A stretch of 53,942 bases of DNA, from positions 1 to 53,942 of the forward strand of contig JADZBA010000378.1 of NCBI GenBank assembly GCA_020852355.1, read 5' to 3'. The position numbers and the translations under genes were made by a program. Shown here piece after piece: positions 46,483 to 53,942 of the stretch. The DNA comes from Alphaproteobacteria bacterium (GTDB taxonomy: Bacteria > Pseudomonadota > Alphaproteobacteria > ATCC43930 > Allostellaceae). Below the pieces are notes generated by a model, which saw only the letters and a program-made list of their open reading frames with translations, searched no databases and was not told where the DNA came from. Position 1 is the stretch's first letter, and each line of letters begins with the position of its first letter.

Positions 46483-48345
46483 TCATCCGTCCAGCGGCCG
46501 CGTCGCCTCAGCGAGCCACGCGGCGGTCTCGGCGTCGACGCGCGGCGTCAGCTCCGACCGGACGCGGCCATGATAGGCGTCGAGCCAGGCCCGCTCGGCC
46601 GGCGCCAGCAGCGCCGGATCGACCAGCGCGCGGTCGATCGGCGCCAGCGTCAGCGTCTCGAAGCCGAGCATCGACCGTCCCCCTGGAAAATCCACGGGGA
46701 TCACGGTCACCAGGTTCTCGATGCGGATGCCGAAGGCGCCGGGCGCGTAGAAGCCGGGCTCGTTCGAGACGATCATGCCGGGCTGCAGCGGTGCGCCGGG
46801 GGCGGCGCGCGAGATGCGCTGCGGCCCCTCGTGCACCGAGAGGTAGCTGCCGACGCCGTGGCCGGTGCCATGGTCGAAGTCCAGGCCGGCCTGCCACAGC
46901 GCGGCGCGCGCCAGGGCGTCGAGCTGGCCGCCCGGCGTGCCCTTGGGGAACACGCACATGGCGAGCGCGATGTGCCCCTTCAGCACGCGGGTGAAGCGGT
47001 CGCGCATCTCCGCCGTCGGCGTGCCGACGGCCACCGTGCGGGTCACGTCGGTGGTGCCGTCGGGATACTGGCCGCCGGAATCGACGAGATAGAGCTCGCC
47101 CGGCTGCAGCCGGCGGTTCGACTGCGGCGTCGCGCGGTAGTGGACGATGGCGCCATTGGGGCCCGACCCGGAGATCGTCTCGAAGCTCGGCCCGCGGAAC
47201 ATGTCGCTCTCGGCGCGCAGGGCGGCGAGGCGCGCCACCGCCGCCAGCTCGTCGACCTCGCCAGAGGGCGCATGGCGGGCGATCCAGGCGAGGAAGCGGA
47301 CCAGGGCGACGGCGTCGCGGCGATGGGCCGCGCGGGTGCCGGCGATCTCGATCGGGTTCTTGCACGCCTTGGGAAGCTGGCAGGGATCGTCGTGGCGCAC
47401 GGCGGTGCCGCCGGCGGCGGCGATGCGGTCGAACACCCACGCCGGTGCGCTCGCCGGGTCGGCCATCACCCGGGCGCCGCCGCGGACCACCGCATCCAGC
47501 TCCGCGCCGAACGAGTCGGGCGGCCGCACCGCGACGCCGTTGCCGAGATGCGCGGCCATGTCGGGCGACAGCTTGCGCGCGTCGACGAACCAGTCGACGC
47601 GGGCGTCGCGATGGACGACGGCGAACGAAAGCACGAAGGGCGTGCAGGGGACGTCGGCACCGCGCACGTTGAGCAGCCAGGCGATCGAGTCCGGGGCCGA
47701 CAGCACCGCCGCGTCGGCCCCGGCGGCGGCGACCGCGTCGCCGATCCGCACCCGCTTGTCGGCCGCCGGAACCCCGGCGAAGACCAGGGGATGCGGGATG
47801 GCCGGCGTGACCGGCGGCGCCGGCCGGTCGGGCCACACGGCATCGACGGGATTGCCCTCGGCGGCGACCAGGACGCCGCCCGCCGCCTCCACCGCCTTGC
47901 GCAGCCGCTCGACCTGGACCGGCGTGTGCAGCCAGGGATCGTGGCCGAGTCGCGCGCCCGCCGCCAGGCGGTCCTTCAGCCAGTCGTCGAGCGGCTCCTC
48001 GGTGAGGTGGCGATGGGTGAACAGGTCGGCCGGCACCTGGTCGCGGGCCTGCAGCGTGTAGCGGCCGTCGACGAAGATCGCGGCGGCGTCGGCGAGGACC
48101 ACCGCGTAGCCGGCCGATCCGGTGAATCCCGTCAGCCAGGCGAGGCGCTGTGCGGACGCGGGCAGATACTCTCCCTGGTGTTCGTCTGCGAGCGGCACCA
48201 CGAAACCTGCGAGCTCGCGGCGCGACAGTTCCGCGCGCAACGCCGCCAGGCGGGCCGCCACCGCATCGCGCGACCCGGCCGCCACCGGCGTGGGCGGGGG
48301 CGCCTCGACCTCGGACTCGGGGACGGGAGCGACATCGTCGTGCAT
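46483..48345 (-). CDS. M24B Xaa-Pro aminopeptidase
   Basis: This peptidase removes an N-terminal residue that precedes proline. It is the long, three-domain form similar to eukaryotic cytosolic aminopeptidase P (620 residues): two creatinase-like N-terminal domains (SRRELAGFVVPLADEHQGEYLP and TGFTGSAGYAVVL) and a C-terminal pita-bread domain. The metal ligands are in LVDSGGQYPDGTTDVTRT (two Asp), GTGHGVGSYLSVHEGP (His), SNEPGFY (Glu) and IRIENLV (Glu). I start at ATG 48345, preceded by GAGAAGG; the track's Met at 48420 adds 25 residues without family support. Confidence 0.92.
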   Translation of the reverse strand: MHDDVAPVPESEVEAPPPTPVAAGSRDAVAARLAALRAELSRRELAGFVVPLADEHQGEYLPASAQRLAWLTGFTGSAGYAVVLADAAAIFVDGRYTLQARDQVPADLFTHRHLTEEPLDDWLKDRLAAGARLGHDPWLHTPVQVERLRKAVEAAGGVLVAAEGNPVDAVWPDRPAPPVTPAIPHPLVFAGVPAADKRVRIGDAVAAAGADAAVLSAPDSIAWLLNVRGADVPCTPFVLSFAVVHRDARVDWFVDARKLSPDMAAHLGNGVAVRPPDSFGAELDAVVRGGARVMADPASAPAWVFDRIAAAGGTAVRHDDPCQLPKACKNPIEIAGTRAAHRRDAVALVRFLAWIARHAPSGEVDELAAVARLAALRAESDMFRGPSFETISGSGPNGAIVHYRATPQSNRRLQPGELYLVDSGGQYPDGTTDVTRTVAVGTPTAEMRDRFTRVLKGHIALAMCVFPKGTPGGQLDALARAALWQAGLDFDHGTGHGVGSYLSVHEGPQRISRAAPGAPLQPGMIVSNEPGFYAPGAFGIRIENLVTVIPVDFPGGRSMLGFETLTLAPIDRALVDPALLAPAERAWLDAYHGRVRSELTPRVDAETAAWLAEATRPLDG

Positions 48346-48420
48346 CGGCGGGGCCTTCTCGCGTTGCCGTTCGAACCTAAGGGCCGGCCATCGGCGACAC
48401 AAGGATTGCGCGGCGCGCAT

Positions 48421-48435
48421 TGCTGCGATGCAGCA
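48421..48435. promoter_or_regulatory. Inverted repeat upstream of the DUF1127 gene
   Basis: TGCTGC-GAT-GCAGCA is a perfect 6-bp dyad in the 168-bp gap between the divergent aminopeptidase and DUF1127 genes. It may be an operator for either. The rest of the gap has no recognisable consensus promoter. Confidence 0.3.
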
Positions 48436-48513
48436 TCGGCGATGGACTATGCGGCAGAGAACCTTACCTTTGTCAGCGAGGGAACGGGTTGGTCCGTCCC
48501 CAGGAGGTTAGAG

Positions 48514-48858
48514 ATGAACTCGATGAATTCCATACCGGAACTGGAAGCCAAGGCGCGGGCCCTGCGGGCCGAGGCCTTCGGCGCAATGGTCGCCGGGGCG
48601 GCGCAGTCGCTTGCTGCACTGCCGAAGAAGGCGATCGCGGCGATCGGCCAGTGGGCCGCCCAGCGCAAGGCCTACGAGGAGCTGATGAGCCTCGACGACC
48701 GCCAGCTCCGGGACATGGGCCTGTCGCGCAGCGAGATCCCGGCGGTGGTCGCCGGCAACCTCATGCCCGACAGCTTCCCCAACGAGGTCGCCCCGCTCGC
48801 CGGCGAGACGGCGAATGCCAACGAGCGGCCGCAGGCCAAGCTGCGTCGCGTGGCATGA
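48514..48858 (+). CDS. DUF1127 domain protein
   Basis: This is a 114-residue small protein. The DUF1127 motif is clear: AQRKAYEELMSLDDRQLRDMGLSRSEIPAVVAGN (about 49-82). An Ala-rich helical stretch precedes it and a polar tail follows. DUF1127 proteins are abundant in alphaproteobacteria; CcaF1 of Rhodobacter sphaeroides, one of them, is an RNA-binding regulator, so an RNA-related role is a fair guess only. A perfect AGGAGG 5 bases before the ATG suggests strong translation. The next small ORF starts in its stop codon (ATGA). Confidence 0.88.
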   Translation: MNSMNSIPELEAKARALRAEAFGAMVAGAAQSLAALPKKAIAAIGQWAAQRKAYEELMSLDDRQLRDMGLSRSEIPAVVAGNLMPDSFPNEVAPLAGETANANERPQAKLRRVA

Positions 48859-49133
48859 TCGGCGAGACGCACGTCCCGCGGACCGGCCCGGTGCCGTTCC
48901 TCGGCGCCCCGAGCCCGACCATCGAGGCATGGCCGACGGCCGTCGAACGGCTGTTCTTCCTGCCCTGGCGCGTCGTGGCGCGGGTGCCCGGAACGCTTCG
49001 GGTGGTCCGCGGGCTCGCCCGCCGTACGACCGCCGCCCCTGCCGTCCCGTCCGCATCGCCGCCGGCGAACGACAATGGCGAGGGGCGGAAGCCGCGGGCG
49101 GCGAACAGCAACGTACCGCGTCGGCACGCCTGA
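48855..49133 (+). CDS. Small protein of unknown function coupled to the DUF1127 gene
   Basis: This is a 92-residue ORF whose ATG overlaps the DUF1127 stop, which supports real translation. It has a central segment ERLFFLPWRVVARVPGTLRVVRGLARR that would form an amphipathic, basic helix able to sit on a membrane. The disordered tail has a PANDN motif often seen at the ends of small alphaproteobacterial proteins. I do not recognise a family. It ends 16 bp from the convergent prmA. Coding status is probable but not proven. Confidence 0.6.
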   Translation: MIGETHVPRTGPVPFLGAPSPTIEAWPTAVERLFFLPWRVVARVPGTLRVVRGLARRTTAAPAVPSASPPANDNGEGRKPRAANSNVPRRHA

Positions 49134-49149
49134 GCCGCCGCCGGCCGCC

Positions 49150-50019
49150 TCAGCGGCCGAGAACCAGCGTGTGCCAGCCGTCGATGGCGATGCGCCGCTC
49201 GAGCCGCAGCCCCTGGCGGGCGTAGGCGGCCAGCACTTGGCGTTCCTGCCGGGCCAGCAATCCCGAGAGCACCACCACCGCGTTCGGCGCCAGCGCACCG
49301 GCGAGCCGCCGCGCCATGGCGGCGAGCGGCCGCGCCAGGATGTTCGCGAACACGAGGTCGTGGCCGCGCCGGCCGCGCCAGCCCGATGGCGACAGCCCGT
49401 CGCCGATATCGACCCTCACCCGCCCCGCCACCCGGTTGATCCGCGCGTTGAAGCGCGCCACGCGCACCGATTCGCCGTCGAGATCGGTCGCCGCGACCTT
49501 CGTGTGCCACAGCCGCGCCGCGGCGATCGCCAACACGCCCGTGCCGGTGCCGACGTCGAGCGGCCGGCGGCGGCGACCGCGCCGCGCCACGGCGTCGAGC
49601 GCCGTCAGGCAGCCGCGCGTCGTCGCGTGCTCGCCCGATCCGAACGCGGTCGCGGCGTCGACGATGATCGACACCGCGCCGGGCGGCCCCGGCGGCAGGT
49701 GCGAGCCGTGCAGGTAGAAGCGGCCGACCCGGATGGGCGGGAAGGACTCGCGCAGCCGGCCGAGCCAGTCGATGTCGTCCTCGGGCGCGATGTCGGGCGG
49801 CGGCAGGCGAGACCCGGACGCCAGCGCCGCCACCGCCAGGACCGCCTCCAGCGTCGCCCGATCGGGCGGCTTCTCCGCGTGGAGGACGATGCGCCAGTCG
49901 CCGCCCGGTGCCAGCTCGAACGCGGAGAGCGCGTCGCCGAGCGGCTCGATCGCCCGCGCCACCGCCTCGGCGGCCGGCGCGGGCACGATCAGCTCAACCC
50001 GCCAGACGCCGGGGCGCAC
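49150..50019 (-). CDS. prmA: Ribosomal protein L11 methyltransferase
   Basis: PrmA trimethylates ribosomal protein L11 with SAM. The C-terminal catalytic domain shows DAATAFGSGEHATTRGCLTAL, LDVGTGTGVLAIAAARL (SAM loop) and ATDLDGESVRVARFNARIN. FANILARPLAAMARRL carries the target-site NILA motif, and VVLSGLLARQERQVLAAY follows. The N-terminal L11-binding domain is present (VWRVELIVPAPAAEAVARAIEPLGDALS). I use the GTG at 50019 with GGGAGG 6 bases before it (289 aa); this overlaps the end of pcp by 26 bp. Confidence 0.93.
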   Translation of the reverse strand: MRPGVWRVELIVPAPAAEAVARAIEPLGDALSAFELAPGGDWRIVLHAEKPPDRATLEAVLAVAALASGSRLPPPDIAPEDDIDWLGRLRESFPPIRVGRFYLHGSHLPPGPPGAVSIIVDAATAFGSGEHATTRGCLTALDAVARRGRRRRPLDVGTGTGVLAIAAARLWHTKVAATDLDGESVRVARFNARINRVAGRVRVDIGDGLSPSGWRGRRGHDLVFANILARPLAAMARRLAGALAPNAVVVLSGLLARQERQVLAAYARQGLRLERRIAIDGWHTLVLGR

Positions 50020-50638
50020 GCGCCGCCTCCCGGCGATCGGACCCGATCGCGGCCGCGACCGCGCCGACGATGCGGCGCGCCGCGCGGCACTGGCCCTCCG
50101 GCGCCAGCGACCCGGCCTCCGGCGGCAGCGGCGGCAGATGGACGAAGCCGGCCGGCACGGCCGACCCGGCGGCCGCGAAATGATGGCGCACGGCATAGAA
50201 CACGTGGTTGCACAGGAAGGCGCCGGCATGGTTGGAGAAGCGCCACGGCAACCCCTCCGCCTCCAGTGCCTCGCCGATCGCGGCCAGCGGCAGCGTCGCG
50301 CCGTAGGCCGCGGGGCCGTCCGGCCGGATCGCGGTGCCGCGACGCACCGCGCCGCCATTGTCGGCCGTCGCGCTGTCGTCGACATTGACCGCGAACCGCT
50401 CGAGGCAGACCGCGTCGCGGCCGCGCGCCAAGCCGAAGCAGACGACCGCCGCCGGACGCAAGGCCGCGCACGCGTCGACGATTTCCGCGGCGGCGGTCGC
50501 ATACCTGACGTCGACCAGCCGGGTCGCGATCTCGACGCCGGGCAGCGGCCGCGCCGCGAGATCGGCGACGACGATCGCCGAGGGGTTGGCGGCGAGGTCG
50601 GCGAACGGCGTGAAGCCGGTGACGAGGATCGGTCTCAT
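49994..50638 (-). CDS. pcp: Pyroglutamyl-peptidase I (C15 family)
   Basis: Pcp removes N-terminal pyroglutamate from peptides. The 214-residue protein begins RPILVTGFTPFADLAANPSA, the family start. The catalytic Glu is in LERFAVNVDD, the nucleophilic Cys in NHAGAFLCNHVFYAV and the His in FVHLPPLP, so the triad is complete. Its ATG overlaps the uvrD stop (ATGA), and the following prmA overlaps its end, giving a tightly packed minus-strand operon. The C-terminal tail is Arg/Ala-rich and not conserved. Confidence 0.92.
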   Translation of the reverse strand: MRPILVTGFTPFADLAANPSAIVVADLAARPLPGVEIATRLVDVRYATAAAEIVDACAALRPAAVVCFGLARGRDAVCLERFAVNVDDSATADNGGAVRRGTAIRPDGPAAYGATLPLAAIGEALEAEGLPWRFSNHAGAFLCNHVFYAVRHHFAAAGSAVPAGFVHLPPLPPEAGSLAPEGQCRAARRIVGAVAAAIGSDRREAARAPRRLAG

Positions 50639-52905
50639 GCGCGCTCGACGTAGCTGTGGATCACCTGCTTGTCTCCCGCCTTCTCGAAGCTGATCGACAG
50701 CCGGTCGCCCTCGACCCGGGTGACCGTGCCGTAGCCGAACTTGACGTGGAATACGCGCTCGCCGACCGCGAACGGAACGGTGGGCGCCGGCCGCGGCGGT
50801 ACCGCCAGCGACTTGCCTTCGATCACCGGCGGCCGCGCGCGCGGGGTCGCGAAGCCGCCGCGCGGCGTCTCCGCCGCATAGCTCCAGCGCGGCTCGCCGG
50901 CCGCCGCCATGCCGGCGGCGCCGTAGAGGCCCTGGTCGGCCGACATCTCCACGGCATCCTTCGGCAGCTCGTCAACGAAGCGCGAGGGGATCGCCGCGGT
51001 CCACTGGTTGTAGATGCGGCGGTTGGCCGCGAAGGAGACGAGAGCGCGCCGGCGGGCCCGCGTCAGGCCGACATAGGCGAGCCGTCGCTCCTCCTCCAGG
51101 CCGGCCTCGCCCTTCTCCTCCAGCGCGCGCGGATGGGGGAACAGCCCCTCCTCCCAGCCCGGCAGGAAGACGGTGTCGAATTCCAGCCCCTTGGCGGCAT
51201 GCAGCGTCATCAGGTTGACGACCTCGCCGGCCGCGCCCTCGACGTTCTCCATCACCAGCGCGACATGCTCGAGGAAGCCCGCGAGGGTCTCGAACTCGCC
51301 CATGGCGACGACCAGCTCCTTGAGGTTCTCCAACCGGCCCGGCGCCTCGGGCGAGCGATCGGCCTGCCACATCCGCGTGTAGCCGGATTCGTCGAGGATG
51401 GTGCGCGCGAGGTCGGTGTGCATGACGGCGTCGACCATGCGGCGCCAGCGGTCGAGATCGTCGAGGAACCCGGCGAGCGCCTTGCGCGCCGCCGGCTTCA
51501 GCCCGTCCCCGGCGACGAGGCGGACGGCGGCCGCCGACAGCGACAGGCCATCGGCGCGGGCGCGGCCGTGCAGCAGCCGCAGGGTCGCGTCGCCGAGGCC
51601 GCGGCGCGGCAGGTTGACGATGCGCTCGAAGGCCAGGTCGTCGTCGGGCTGGTGCACGAGACGCAGATAGGCGAGCGCGTCGCGGATCTCCTGGCGCTCG
51701 TAGAAGCGCGGGCCGCCGACCACCCGGTAGGGCACGCCCAGCGTCAGCAGCCGCTCCTCGAACTCGCGGGTCTGGAAGCCGGCGCGCACGAGGATGGCGA
51801 TCTGCGACAGCGCGTCGCCCTGGCGCTGGCGCGCCTCGATCTCGTCGCCGACCCAGCGTGCCTCGGCCTCGCCGTCCCACAGGCCGTGGACGCGTACCGG
51901 GTCGCCGCCGCCGGCTTCCGTCCACAGGGTCTTGCCGAGGCGGCCGCGGTTCTTGGCGATCAGGCCCGAAGCGGCCGCGAGGATCGGCGGGGTCGAGCGG
52001 TAGTTCTGTTCCAGGCGGACGATCCGGGCGCCCGGGAAATCCGCCTCGAAGCGCAGGATGTTGCCGATCTCGGCGCCGCGCCAGCCATAGATGCTCTGGT
52101 CGTCGTCGCCGACGCAGCAGAGGTTGCGGTGGCCCTGGGCCAGCAGGCGCAGCCAGAGATACTGCGCGACGTTGGTGTCCTGGTACTCGTCGACCAGCAC
52201 GTAGCGGAAGCGCCGCTGGTATTCTTCCAGCACGCTGTGGTCGGTGAGGAAGATGGTCAGGTTGTGCAGCAGCAGGTCGCCGAAATCGACGGCGTTCACG
52301 GTGCGCAGCCGGTCCTGGTAGAGCGCGTAGATCGCCGCCAGCCGGCCGCCGGCGACATCGCTCGCCGCCTCCTCGGCCGGCACCTTGTCCGGCGTCAGGC
52401 CGCGGTCCTTCCAGCGCTCGACGACGCCGAGCACGAGGCGCGCCGGCCAGCGCCGGTCGTCGATGCCCTCGGCCTGCAGCACCTGCTTCATCAGGCGGAT
52501 CTGGTCGTCGGTGTCGAGGATGGTGAAGTTGGACCTGAGGCCGACCAGCTCGCCATGGCGGCGCAGGATGCGGGCGGCGATGGCATGGAAGGTGCCGAGC
52601 CACAGCCCCTCGACGGCGGCCCCGATCATCGCGGCGACGCGGTCGCGCATCTCGCGTGCCGCCTTGTTGCTGAAGGTGACCGCGAGGATCTGTCCCGGCC
52701 AGGCGCGGCGCGTCAGCAGGATGTAGGCGAGCCGCGAGGTCAGCACGCGCGTCTTGCCCGTACCGGCGCCGGCCAGCACGAGGACCGGCCCGTCGACCGT
52801 CTCGACCGCGGCGCGCTGCGCCGGATTCAGCGCGTCGAGCCACGCCGCGGCCGGCTCCGGCATCATGTCGGGCCGGCGGGCAATGGTGCTGGGAAGGTCG
52901 GTCAT
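50635..52905 (-). CDS. uvrD: UvrD/PcrA-type 3'-5' DNA helicase
   Basis: This is an SF1A helicase used in nucleotide excision and mismatch repair. Helicase motifs are all visible: LNPAQRAAVE (Q motif), LAGAGTGKTRVLTSRLAYIL (Walker A), AVTFSNKAAREMRDRV, FGDLLL, LVDEYQDTNVAQY (Walker B), VGDDDQSIYGWRGA, LEQNYRST, MTLHAAKGLEFDTVFLPGWEEGLFPH and RRLAYVGLTRARR. The C-terminus ends with a Tudor-like segment (GERVFHVKFGYGTVTRVEGDRLSISFE) typical of UvrD/PcrA. I start at ATG 52905 (MTDLPST, 756 aa); an ATG at 52920 is also in frame. pcp starts in its stop codon. Confidence 0.95.
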   Translation of the reverse strand: MTDLPSTIARRPDMMPEPAAAWLDALNPAQRAAVETVDGPVLVLAGAGTGKTRVLTSRLAYILLTRRAWPGQILAVTFSNKAAREMRDRVAAMIGAAVEGLWLGTFHAIAARILRRHGELVGLRSNFTILDTDDQIRLMKQVLQAEGIDDRRWPARLVLGVVERWKDRGLTPDKVPAEEAASDVAGGRLAAIYALYQDRLRTVNAVDFGDLLLHNLTIFLTDHSVLEEYQRRFRYVLVDEYQDTNVAQYLWLRLLAQGHRNLCCVGDDDQSIYGWRGAEIGNILRFEADFPGARIVRLEQNYRSTPPILAAASGLIAKNRGRLGKTLWTEAGGGDPVRVHGLWDGEAEARWVGDEIEARQRQGDALSQIAILVRAGFQTREFEERLLTLGVPYRVVGGPRFYERQEIRDALAYLRLVHQPDDDLAFERIVNLPRRGLGDATLRLLHGRARADGLSLSAAAVRLVAGDGLKPAARKALAGFLDDLDRWRRMVDAVMHTDLARTILDESGYTRMWQADRSPEAPGRLENLKELVVAMGEFETLAGFLEHVALVMENVEGAAGEVVNLMTLHAAKGLEFDTVFLPGWEEGLFPHPRALEEKGEAGLEEERRLAYVGLTRARRRALVSFAANRRIYNQWTAAIPSRFVDELPKDAVEMSADQGLYGAAGMAAAGEPRWSYAAETPRGGFATPRARPPVIEGKSLAVPPRPAPTVPFAVGERVFHVKFGYGTVTRVEGDRLSISFEKAGDKQVIHSYVERA

Positions 52906-52941
52906 GGGTCGCACGTGCATATAGCACGTCCGCGGGCGCCG

Positions 52942-53942
52942 TCAGGGATCGGGCAGCGCGCCGGGCCCCAGCCACTGCGCGCGCAGGCGCGCGACGACGT
53001 CGGGCGCGGCATAGGCGCGCACGCCCGCGGCCATCCGCTCGCGCGTCCCCGCGTCCATGGCGGCGATCCCGGAACCGGGACGGTCGTCGGACGCCAGGCA
53101 TTTCGTCACCGCATCGCCGAACTGCGCCAGCCACAGCAGCCGCCGGGCGGGACGCAGCCACGGCCGCACCGCCGCCGCGATCACCGCCGGCAGCCGCGCC
53201 AGCCAGGCCCGCTCGAAGGCCAGCACGGCGCCGCCCTCGGGTACGCGGGCGAAGTCGCCGTGCCAGCCGAGCGCCCGGGGCAGCGTCGCCGCGGCGACGT
53301 CGACCGCCGGCAGGCCGTAATAGACCTGCTCGACGTCGACCAGCACCGCACGGCCGGATGCGGCCATGACGAAGTTCTCATGGTGCGGGTCGGTTACCAC
53401 GAGGCAGCGCGGCTGCCGCCCGGCCGCGGCAGCCATCGTGTCGGCCCAGCGCAGCTCCTCGGCGATCGCCGCGACCGTCGCTGCAGGAAGCGCCGGCGGC
53501 GGGACCGCCCGCCAAAAGCCGCGTGCCACGCTGTGGAGATGGCGGATCGGGTCGACCAGTGCGATCAGCGGCGACCACGTGGCCCCTGGCGGCGGCGGCA
53601 GCGCATGGATCGCCGCCAGCGACTGCGCGATCGCCGGCAGGTCGTCGACGGGATGGGCCAGCGGCCCGCGCACCTCGCGCACCACGAGACCGCCGCGCGG
53701 CAGGTCGCTCGCCGGCCACAGCACCGCCCGCAGGGACGGGACCGAGCCGCTGGGCGCGAGGCGCAGGAAGCTGGTCGCCTGGTAGTCGATGGTCGTTCGC
53801 GCGTTCATCCCGTGCAGACGGCCGCAGGGGATGCGTACGATCCAGCCGCGATCGCCGAGCCGCACATGCCGGTTCGACAGGCCGCGAGCCGGCAGCGGAG
53901 CGAGCTCGTCGCGCGCCAGGTCCGCGAAGGGCGCCAGGCGCC
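52942..53942 (-). CDS. Aminoglycoside phosphotransferase-like kinase, cut by window end
   Basis: This is the C-terminal part of a protein with the APH/choline kinase fold. The track begins it at a GTG (53865), but the frame is open to the window edge and reads LSNRHVRLGDRGWIVRIP upstream. That looks like the nucleotide-binding strand pair of this fold, so the true start lies beyond 53942. VTDPHHENFVMAASG holds the catalytic Asp and Asn of the Brenner-like motif, LVDVEQVYYGLPAVDVA the metal Asp. Resistance is not implied; many members phosphorylate small metabolites or thiamine. It precedes uvrD by 36 bp on the same strand. Confidence 0.78.
   Translation of the reverse strand, partial: RLAPFADLARDELAPLPARGLSNRHVRLGDRGWIVRIPCGRLHGMNARTTIDYQATSFLRLAPSGSVPSLRAVLWPASDLPRGGLVVREVRGPLAHPVDDLPAIAQSLAAIHALPPPPGATWSPLIALVDPIRHLHSVARGFWRAVPPPALPAATVAAIAEELRWADTMAAAAGRQPRCLVVTDPHHENFVMAASGRAVLVDVEQVYYGLPAVDVAAATLPRALGWHGDFARVPEGGAVLAFERAWLARLPAVIAAAVRPWLRPARRLLWLAQFGDAVTKCLASDDRPGSGIAAMDAGTRERMAAGVRAYAAPDVVARLRAQWLGPGALPDP

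Noticed and set aside
52942-53942. Aminoglycoside resistance gene
   Set aside because: Only the APH fold is visible; chromosomal context with uvrD and the lack of a specific resistance signature do not support a resistance call.

Overview
The window is 53.9 kb of very GC-rich chromosomal DNA (GC estimated by eye at about 70% or more). It is densely packed with housekeeping genes and shows no mobile elements, phage genes, CRISPR arrays or tRNAs. The gene content points to an alphaproteobacterium, most likely of the Rhodospirillales type. The evidence is: ilvE divergent from a PetP/PetR-like marR-ompR-histidine kinase set; an ArsR-methyltransferase fusion gene coupled to metF-metH; rnpB directly upstream of mraZ; a complete division/cell-wall (dcw) cluster ending ftsQ-ftsA-ftsZ-lpxC; a DUF1127 gene; and GANTC sites near mraZ and ftsZ. 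I cannot name a genus from sequence alone.

Layout. 1-9.9 kb: tail of a YqhA/UPF0114 membrane protein, ilvE (-), marR-ompR-envZ-type two-component genes and a JmjC/cupin oxygenase (+), pssA-psd for phosphatidylethanolamine synthesis (-), an HNH nuclease and an alpha/beta hydrolase (-), gluQ (+), and a DUF4743 Nudix hydrolase (-). 9.9-10.3 kb: gene-free DNA with a palindromic GC-rich repeat. 10.3-15.75 kb (-): a one-carbon/methionine operon, arsR-methyltransferase fusion > metF > metH, with an AT-rich dyad in front. 15.9-19.1 kb (+): mlaA, mlaC, an EamA transporter and an AmiD-type amidase. 19.1-19.5 kb: RNase P RNA.

19.7-39.3 kb (+) is the dcw cluster: mraZ rsmH ftsL ftsI murE murF mraY murD ftsW murG murC murB ddl ftsQ ftsA | ftsZ | lpxC. 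Most junctions are 4-bp ATGA/GTGA overlaps, so the genes are probably translationally coupled from one long transcript. They supply cytoplasmic Park-nucleotide synthesis (MurB-F, Ddl), the lipid steps (MraY, MurG), the septal synthase pair (FtsW, FtsI) and the divisome scaffold (FtsL, Q, A, Z). The mraZ leader carries four 10-bp-phased NCCCA (TGGGN) repeats matching the known MraZ operator architecture. The ftsA-ftsZ gap carries a bulged dyad with GANTC in its loop. ftsZ is followed by a clear intrinsic terminator.

39.4-53.9 kb: bamD (+), a periplasmic protein with two peptidoglycan-binding domains (-), recN-ligA (+), an M24 X-Pro aminopeptidase followed by a methyltransferase with regulatory domain (-), a DUF1127 gene coupled to a small unknown ORF (+), and a minus-strand run of a phosphotransferase-like kinase (cut by the window end), uvrD, pcp and prmA.

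No wholly new multi-gene system stands out. The most interesting items are regulatory: the phased MraZ repeats, the metF/metH dyad with its fused ArsR-methyltransferase, and the ftsZ leader dyad. Start sites were chosen by Shine-Dalgarno sequences, overlap with the upstream gene and family N-termini. Residue numbers were counted by hand and may be off by one or two.
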